Source: DATBQN01 sp963755825
GTDB lineage: Bacteria > Acidobacteriota > Thermoanaerobaculia > Multivoradales > UBA5704
Assembly: GCA_963755825.1 (NCBI GenBank)
Contig: CAVWLA010000003.1
Coordinates: 2,976,001 to 3,040,000, forward strand
Length of the DNA stretch: 64,000 nt
Direction of reading: 5' to 3'
Position 1 is the first letter of the stretch. Each line of letters begins with the position of its first letter. Of the stretch, positions 59,551 to 64,000 are shown one piece after another. The position numbers were made by a program, and so were the translations under genes. The notes below the pieces were generated by a model. That model saw only the letters and a program-made list of their open reading frames with translations, was not told the origin of the DNA and did no database searches.

Positions 59551-59958
59551 GTGGCCAAGACACCAAAGGTCAAGCCGGTGGCGGCGAGTCCGGCCGAGGG
59601 CTACCAGGCCCTGCGCGAGCGCCTGCTGCAGCAGAAGCAAGAGATCACCAGCATGTACAAGCAGGATCTGCGCGCCGGCCAGGAGTCGGCCGACGTGGGG
59701 ACCGACGACATCGTGGACCGCGCCAACAACGCCTACAACCGGGAGCTGATGTTCTCCCTCTCCGATAGCGAGCGCCAGATCCTCCTGCAGGTCGAAGACG
59801 CGCTGCGCCGCCTCGACGACGGCGCCTACGGCCGCTGCAGCAACTGCGGCCGCACCATCGCCACCCAGCGGCTGGAGGCGGTGCCCTGGGCCCGCTACTG
59901 CATCGACTGCCAGGAGCTCGCCGAGAAGGGCATGCTGTCGGAGGCCGAGGCCTCCTGA
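59551..59958 (+). CDS. DksA/TraR-family zinc-finger protein
   Basis: 135 residues from the GTG at 59551, which AAGGAG precedes by nine bases; TTG 59530 and ATG 59542 are poorer. A coiled-coil region (residues ~18-85, ALRERLLQQKQEITSMYKQD) leads to the DksA zinc finger GRCSNCGRTI and YCIDCQELAE (C-x2-C-x17-C-x2-C). It may bind RNA polymerase and work with (p)ppGpp from the RSH enzyme at 46.4 kb. The usual DksA acidic tip is not obvious, so RNAP action is inferred. holA follows directly. Confidence 0.88.
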   Translation: MAKTPKVKPVAASPAEGYQALRERLLQQKQEITSMYKQDLRAGQESADVGTDDIVDRANNAYNRELMFSLSDSERQILLQVEDALRRLDDGAYGRCSNCGRTIATQRLEAVPWARYCIDCQELAEKGMLSEAEAS

Positions 59959-60005
59959 GCCCGGCGGGCCAGGCGCCCGATCCGCGCGACCCGCTCGCGG
60001 CCCTG

Positions 60006-61451
60006 TTGGCCGAGGCGGAGCGCGCGGATCGGGAGACGCCGCCGGTCTGGCTCGTGCACGGCGACCTGGTCCTCGCCGAGCCGGCCGCCGCGCGGCTCGC
60101 CGCGGCGCTCTTGGCCGAGCCGGGAGCCGCCGTCGAGACCCACCGCCACCCGCCGTCCATCGCCCCCCTCCTCGCCGACCTCCGCACCTTCTCGCTCTTC
60201 GTCCCGGCCAAGGTGATCCTGGCCGTCGACACCGCCGTCCTCGCCGACCGCGCCGCCGCCGCGCAGCTGGTCGACGACGCCCGCGAGGCGCTCCCTCTGC
60301 CGTCCGGCTTCGCCGACCGCCCGCTCAACCCGCGCGAGCGCCTCGCCGCCTCGCGCCTGCTGCAGGCGTTGAGGCTCTTCGACGTCGATCCCGAGGACGG
60401 CAGCGCCGAGTCGGCGGTGGCGCGGCTGCCCGAGTGGGCGCTCGAGGGAGCCAAGGGCGGCCGCAAGAAGAAGGCGTCGGACGAGCTCATGGGCGGTCTT
60501 GCCGCCCTCCTCGCGGCGGCGCGGCGCGAGGGGATGCGCGGCTGGGGGAGCAGCGATCTCGCGGCGCTCGCCGACGTCGTCCGCGGCGGCCTGCCGCCGG
60601 GCCACGCGCTGGTCCTCGCCGAGCGGACGGTCGCCGCCGGCCATCCGCTCCTCGCCCTCCTCGAGGAGCGCGGCACGGTGGCGCAGCTCGGCGAGCTCGA
60701 GGCGGCGCGCGGCGGCGCCTGGGAGGGGCTCGCCGAGATCGCCGAGGAGCTCGAGCGGCAGACCGGCGTCCGCATCGCCAAGGATGCTCTCGAGGAGCTC
60801 GCCCGCCGCACCCTCCGCCAGGCGACCGACGGCCGCAAGGGGGCGGCCGGCGGCGCCGGCGCCAAGTCGGATTCCATCGCCCGCTTCGCCGGCGAGTACA
60901 GGAAGCTCGCCAACCTCGCCCGCGGCGGCGGCGCCCAGCGCATCGACCGCCGGCTGGTCGAGAGCTCGGTCGAGGACCGCGGCGAGGAGGACGTCTGGCA
61001 GCTCCTCGACGCCATCGCCGTCGGCCGCGGCAACCTGGCGCTCGCCCGCCTGCGCCGGCTGCTCGCCGGCGCCGAGGATCCCATGCAGGCGCGGCTCGCC
61101 TTCTTCGGCCTCTTCGCCTCCTTCTGCCGCCAGCTCACCGCCATCCGCGGCATGATGCGCGTCGCCCGCGTGCCGGAGGGGGAGGCGAACTACCCGCGCT
61201 TCAAGGACCGCTGGGCGCCCGCCCTGCAGGGCGACCTCGAGCTCGCCGGCGGCAAGGGCAAGAACCCGCTCGCCGGCCTCCACCCCTACCGCCTCCACCG
61301 CGCCTACCTCGCCGCCTCCCGGCTGCCGGAGCCCTTCCTCGCCCACCTCCCGGCCGACATCCTGGAGACCGAGCTGCGCCTCAAGGGGGAGAGCGGCGAG
61401 GCCGACGCGGCGCTGGCGCAGATGGTCGTCCGCGTCGCCGCCGGGCGTTGA
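60006..61451 (+). CDS. holA: DNA polymerase III delta subunit
   Basis: 481 residues from the TTG at 60006. A CTG at 59955, overlapping the upstream stop as CTGA, would give a more natural N-terminus (SPAGQAPDPRDPLAALLAEA) and translational coupling. The fold is the HolA clamp-loader wrench: VWLVHGDLVLAEPAAARLAA, SLFVPAKVILAVDTAVLADR, then LALARLRRLLAGAEDPMQAR and FFGLFASFCRQLTAIRGM. A ~75-residue insertion (KGGRKKKASDE region) makes it longer than the usual ~340. Loads the sliding clamp during replication. Confidence 0.82.
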   Translation: MAEAERADRETPPVWLVHGDLVLAEPAAARLAAALLAEPGAAVETHRHPPSIAPLLADLRTFSLFVPAKVILAVDTAVLADRAAAAQLVDDAREALPLPSGFADRPLNPRERLAASRLLQALRLFDVDPEDGSAESAVARLPEWALEGAKGGRKKKASDELMGGLAALLAAARREGMRGWGSSDLAALADVVRGGLPPGHALVLAERTVAAGHPLLALLEERGTVAQLGELEAARGGAWEGLAEIAEELERQTGVRIAKDALEELARRTLRQATDGRKGAAGGAGAKSDSIARFAGEYRKLANLARGGGAQRIDRRLVESSVEDRGEEDVWQLLDAIAVGRGNLALARLRRLLAGAEDPMQARLAFFGLFASFCRQLTAIRGMMRVARVPEGEANYPRFKDRWAPALQGDLELAGGKGKNPLAGLHPYRLHRAYLAASRLPEPFLAHLPADILETELRLKGESGEADAALAQMVVRVAAGR

Positions 61452-61525
61452 GCGCGGCCGCCCCGTGGCCGCCCCGTGGCCGCAAAACCGCGGCCGCAGG
61501 CCCATGTCCCGCGCGGGCCTCGTGC

Positions 61526-61531
61526 TACCAT
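61526..61531 (+). promoter_or_regulatory. -10-like TACCAT, probable leaderless start of the DnaC-like gene
   Basis: GCTACCAT is followed by six bases and the ATG at 61538. No Shine-Dalgarno sequence is seen. Confidence 0.45.
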
Positions 61532-61537
61532 CCGGCC

Positions 61538-62380
61538 ATGCCGCCGAGCGAGGTGACGGAGGCGACCTGCCCGCGCTGTGAGGGCCGGGGCTGGGTGGTC
61601 GCGGCCGACGGCGGCGCCGGCACGGCGCGCCCCTGCAGCTGCCGCGATGAGCGCCGGGCGCCGCTCCTCCTCGAGGCCGCCGGCATCCCCGAGCGCTACC
61701 GCCACTGCAAGCTCGCGAGCTTCAAGATCTCGAGCCAGCTCCCCGCCGGCCAGCGCGATCAGCTGGTCGAGGCGCTCTCCGTCGCCAAGCGCTACGTCGA
61801 CGGCTTCCTCGATCCGACGACCGGCCGCTTCCGAGAGACCGGCCTGCTCTTCACCGGCCGCCCGGGCGCCGGCAAGAGCCACCTCGCGGTGGGCGTCTTG
61901 GTCGAGCTCCTCGAGCGCTACCGGGTGCGCGGCCGCTTCGCCGACTTCAGCTCGCTCCTCCACCAGATCCAGGCGACCTTCGACCCCTCGTCGGCGGACT
62001 CCAAGCACGCCATCCTCGATCCGCTGATCGAGGCCGAGGTGCTGGTGCTCGACGAGCTCGGCGCCCAGGAGCCGACGCCGTGGGTGCGCGACATCCTCTA
62101 CCTCGTCATCAACCAGCGCTACGCGCGGCGGCGGGCGACGATCTTCACCACCAACTACCGGCTGCAGCCGGCCGCTGTCGCCCCTGGAGCCGCCAGCGGG
62201 CCGCGCAGCCTCGACCGCGGCGCCGATCTCGAGCCGCCGGATTCAACGGGCCTGCGCTCGCTCGCCAGCCGCATCTCGCCGATGCTCGTCTCGCGGCTCT
62301 ACGAGATGACCCGCCCGGTGGTGCTCGACGGCGTCGAGGACTACCGGCGCGAGCAGAAGAGCTACAGCACGCGGGTCTGA
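61538..62380 (+). CDS. DnaC/IstB-like AAA+ ATPase with N-terminal zinc motif
   Basis: 280 residues. A zinc-ribbon-like start (CPRCEGRGWV, then CSCRDERR) is followed by GIPERYRHCKLASF, Walker A TGRPGAGKSH at about 107-116, Walker B VLVLDELGAQ and a sensor-like TIFTTNY. The C-terminal SRISPMLVSRLYEMTRPVVLDG fits DnaC/DnaI-type helicase loaders. Probably loads the replicative helicase. Neighbouring holA supports a replication role. No transposase is nearby, arguing against IstB. Confidence 0.85.
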   Translation: MPPSEVTEATCPRCEGRGWVVAADGGAGTARPCSCRDERRAPLLLEAAGIPERYRHCKLASFKISSQLPAGQRDQLVEALSVAKRYVDGFLDPTTGRFRETGLLFTGRPGAGKSHLAVGVLVELLERYRVRGRFADFSSLLHQIQATFDPSSADSKHAILDPLIEAEVLVLDELGAQEPTPWVRDILYLVINQRYARRRATIFTTNYRLQPAAVAPGAASGPRSLDRGADLEPPDSTGLRSLASRISPMLVSRLYEMTRPVVLDGVEDYRREQKSYSTRV

Positions 62381-62390
62381 CGCCGACGCC

Positions 62391-63368
62391 ATGCGACTTT
62401 CCGCCTTCGACTGCCTGCGCCGCGGCCTCTCCAACCTGCGCGCCAACTGGGAGCTGGTGCTGCTGCGCTTCTTCGGCATCTTCGGCATCGGCCTCGTGGC
62501 GCTCGTCGGCCTGCTGCCGCCGCTCCTCGTGCTCGGCGCCGGCCTGCTGCGCGAGAACTTCCGCTCCCTGCTGACGACGCAGCCCGATCCCCAGGCGTGG
62601 ACGCGCCTGGGGACGCAGCTCGGCGAGCGCATCCCCGCCGTGATCCCCGCCTTCCTCCTCGCCCTCGTCGGCACGCTCGCCATCTGGCTCTTCGCCTGCG
62701 TCGCCTACTGCTACCTCGAGGCCGGCATCTTCGGCGTGCTCACCGCCGCCGAGCGCCAGGCGCTGCCGGGCGCCGATCGGCGGGAGTGGTTCCGCACCTT
62801 CAGCATGAGCCACTTCCTCGGCTGGGGCGGGCGCTACATGTGGCGCTTCTTCGCCTTCGCCGGCCTCTGGGGGGCGGTATGGATCGGCGTCCTGCTGGCC
62901 TTCGTCCTCTGGGGCTTTCTGCTCGTCGCCGGCGGCCAGCGCTGGGGTCAGGCGGGGGCGCTGGGCATCGGCTGCGGCGGCTCGCTGCCGCTCGTCTTCC
63001 TGGTCTTCGTCGTCGCCTTCTGGGGCACCCTGGCGAAGGCCGATCTGGCGCGCGAGGCGTCGTCGGTGTGGAGCGCGGCGGCGAGCGGCCTGCGCATCCT
63101 CGGCCGGCGCTTCGGCGCCGTCCTCCTCTTCTTCGCCCTCTTCCTCGTCTGCACGGTCATCCTCGCCGTGATCGGCCTCACGCTCTCCCTCATCGTCACC
63201 CTCGCCCTCTCCCGCGCGCCGCTCGGTGGCTTCGGAATCCGCTTCTGCCTCAGCCTGCTGCAGAGCCTCGCCGGCTCCGCCCTGGCGCTCAGCCTCGCCG
63301 CGGCGCTCGTCGCCCTCGTGCAGGCCGAGGTGCCGCGCGCTCCCCGCGCCGAGGTCGCCGCGGCGTGA
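62391..63368 (+). CDS. Multispanning membrane protein, unknown
   Basis: 325 residues. Starts MRLSAFDCLRRGLSNLRANWELVLLRFFG (in part: the opening is amphipathic). About six hydrophobic segments follow, including GLVALVGLLPPLLVLGAG, WIGVLLAFVLWGFLLVAGG and LVCTVILAVIGLTLSLIVTL. A central aromatic region (SHFLGWGGRYMWRFFAF) is notable. It resembles bacterial membrane proteins of unknown function with a Trp-rich core. It is 10 bp after the DnaC-like gene and overlaps the next gene by 4 bp (GTGA). Confidence 0.7.
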   Translation: MRLSAFDCLRRGLSNLRANWELVLLRFFGIFGIGLVALVGLLPPLLVLGAGLLRENFRSLLTTQPDPQAWTRLGTQLGERIPAVIPAFLLALVGTLAIWLFACVAYCYLEAGIFGVLTAAERQALPGADRREWFRTFSMSHFLGWGGRYMWRFFAFAGLWGAVWIGVLLAFVLWGFLLVAGGQRWGQAGALGIGCGGSLPLVFLVFVVAFWGTLAKADLAREASSVWSAAASGLRILGRRFGAVLLFFALFLVCTVILAVIGLTLSLIVTLALSRAPLGGFGIRFCLSLLQSLAGSALALSLAAALVALVQAEVPRAPRAEVAAA

Positions 63369-64000
63369 CGTTCGGCCGCTCCCTCCTCGCCCTCTCCGCC
63401 GCCGCCCTCGCCGTCGCCGGCTGCGCCGGCTCGACACCCAAGCCGCGGGCGCGGCCGGTGCGCTCGGCGCCGCCGGCCGCCGTCCAGAAGGCGCCGACGA
63501 AGGTGGTCCCCGCCGAGCCGCCGCCGGCCGCTCCGGGTAGCCTGGCGCCGCCGGGTCCGCCGCTCGCCGCCGGGCCGGCGGCGCCGGTCCTCATCCGCGT
63601 CGGCCTGGCGAGCGATCTCCCCGCGCTCACCCTCCCCTGCTGCGGCGGCGGCGAGGTCACCGTCGCCACCGCCGACCGCACCGTCGCGGCGCTCTCGCCG
63701 CTGCGCATCGAGCCGGCGGCGGGCGGCTCGCAGGGCGGCTTCTATCGCCTGCAGGTGTCGGCTCTCCGCGACGAGCACCAGGCGCAGAACCTCGCCGAGC
63801 AGCTCGCCCAGGAGACCGGCCAGCCCGCCGACGCGCACTTCGACGCCGGCATGGACCTCTACCGCATCCGCCTCGGGCACTACGCCACGCGGCAGGAGGC
63901 CGAGGCGGACTCCAAGCACGTCGCGGCGCTCGGGGTGACCGGCGCCTGGGTGGTCTCCGAGGGGGCGCAGGTGAGCGAGCCGGCGCTCCGCGTCACCCAG
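63365..64000 (+). CDS. SpoIID/LytB-like lipoprotein with inserted SPOR domain, N-terminal part
   Basis: 212 codons to the window end; no stop. Lipoprotein signal LSAAALAVAGC with the lipid Cys at about 19. A long Pro/Ala-rich linker precedes VLIRVGLASDLPALTLPCC (the opening of SpoIID/LytB N-domains). Residues ~128-200 form a SPOR domain (GGFYRLQVSALRDEHQAQNL, YRIRLGHYATRQEAEADSKH, GAWVVSEG). It should bind denuded peptidoglycan and act on it in the periplasm. The catalytic SpoIID part lies beyond the window. The GTG overlaps the upstream stop. Confidence 0.75.
   Translation, partial: MTFGRSLLALSAAALAVAGCAGSTPKPRARPVRSAPPAAVQKAPTKVVPAEPPPAAPGSLAPPGPPLAAGPAAPVLIRVGLASDLPALTLPCCGGGEVTVATADRTVAALSPLRIEPAAGGSQGGFYRLQVSALRDEHQAQNLAEQLAQETGQPADAHFDAGMDLYRIRLGHYATRQEAEADSKHVAALGVTGAWVVSEGAQVSEPALRVTQ

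Overview
The window is very GC-rich (about 70% by eye), almost fully coding on both strands, and comes from a diderm bacterium. LolA, a 995-residue carboxypeptidase-regulatory/TonB-type outer-membrane receptor, SPOR and SpoIID-type envelope proteins and a complete succinylase-type diaminopimelate cluster all point to an outer membrane and peptidoglycan. The Oar-like receptor, YXWGXW lipoproteins, zinc-finger/TPR proteins, IleS2-type isoleucyl-tRNA synthetase and SpoIID/SPOR lipoprotein together fit Acidobacteriota best, perhaps a Thermoanaerobaculia- or Holophagae-like lineage. That assignment is inference, since no rRNA gene is present.

Layout. 0-2.7 kb: end of a trehalose/glycogen operon (treZ end, glycogen debranching enzyme). 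2.7-4.3 kb (minus): a zinc-finger/TPR protein preceded by a small secreted protein. 4.5-5.9 kb: rhodanese-type sulfurtransferase plus SufE behind a sigma70-like promoter overlapped by a Fur-box-like sequence. 5.9-6.3 kb: a 41-bp tandem repeat. 6.3-8.3 kb: membrane protein, winged-helix regulator, uppS. 8.3-9.7 kb: REP-like palindromes around a broken REP-associated transposase. 9.7-11.6 kb: htpG. 11.9-14.3 kb: a decayed aminotransferase and an AT-richer orphan membrane protein. 14.4-20.6 kb (minus): six-gene lysine/DAP operon (dapE-like, asd, lysC, dapB, dapA, dapD). 20.7-29.8 kb: DUF2157/DUF4824 pair, fabI, mannose-1-phosphate guanylyltransferase, trmB, two YXWGXW lipoproteins, an ABC half-transporter, a TIGR01777-type epimerase and a START-like protein. 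29.9-32.9 kb (minus): TonB/Oar receptor. 33-37 kb: HD phosphohydrolase, LON-N domain protein, TatT-like protein, CDF cation transporter. 37.1-38.9 kb (minus): a second zinc-finger/TPR plus small secreted protein unit. 39-40.8 kb (minus): FYDLN-type protein, folK, membrane protein. 40.9-48.6 kb: lolA, tgt, yajC-secD-secF and a RelA/SpoT enzyme. 48.6-57.2 kb: GMC oxidoreductase, Tat-exported asparaginase-family hydrolase, a small unknown protein, phosphomannomutase and ileS. 57.2-64 kb: alpha/beta hydrolase, def, rlmH, DksA-like protein, holA, DnaC-like ATPase, membrane protein, and the start of a SpoIID/SPOR lipoprotein.

Most of the window is housekeeping: cell-wall precursor supply (uppS, dap operon), protein export (yajC/secD/secF, lolA), translation and RNA modification (ileS, def, rlmH, tgt, trmB), stringent response (RelA/SpoT, DksA-like) and sugar-nucleotide supply (ManC-type enzyme and phosphomannomutase).

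The most unusual content is (i) the zinc-finger/TPR protein plus small secreted protein unit, present twice with the same gene order; (ii) repeated placement of a TAnnnT -10-like hexamer 5-9 bases before start codons that lack a Shine-Dalgarno sequence, suggesting widespread leaderless transcription; (iii) two sigma54-like promoters, in front of the YXWGXW lipoproteins and the Oar-like receptor; and (iv) the REP/transposase patch and the AT-richer 13-14.3 kb segment. No tRNA, rRNA, CRISPR array, integrase or replication origin was seen.
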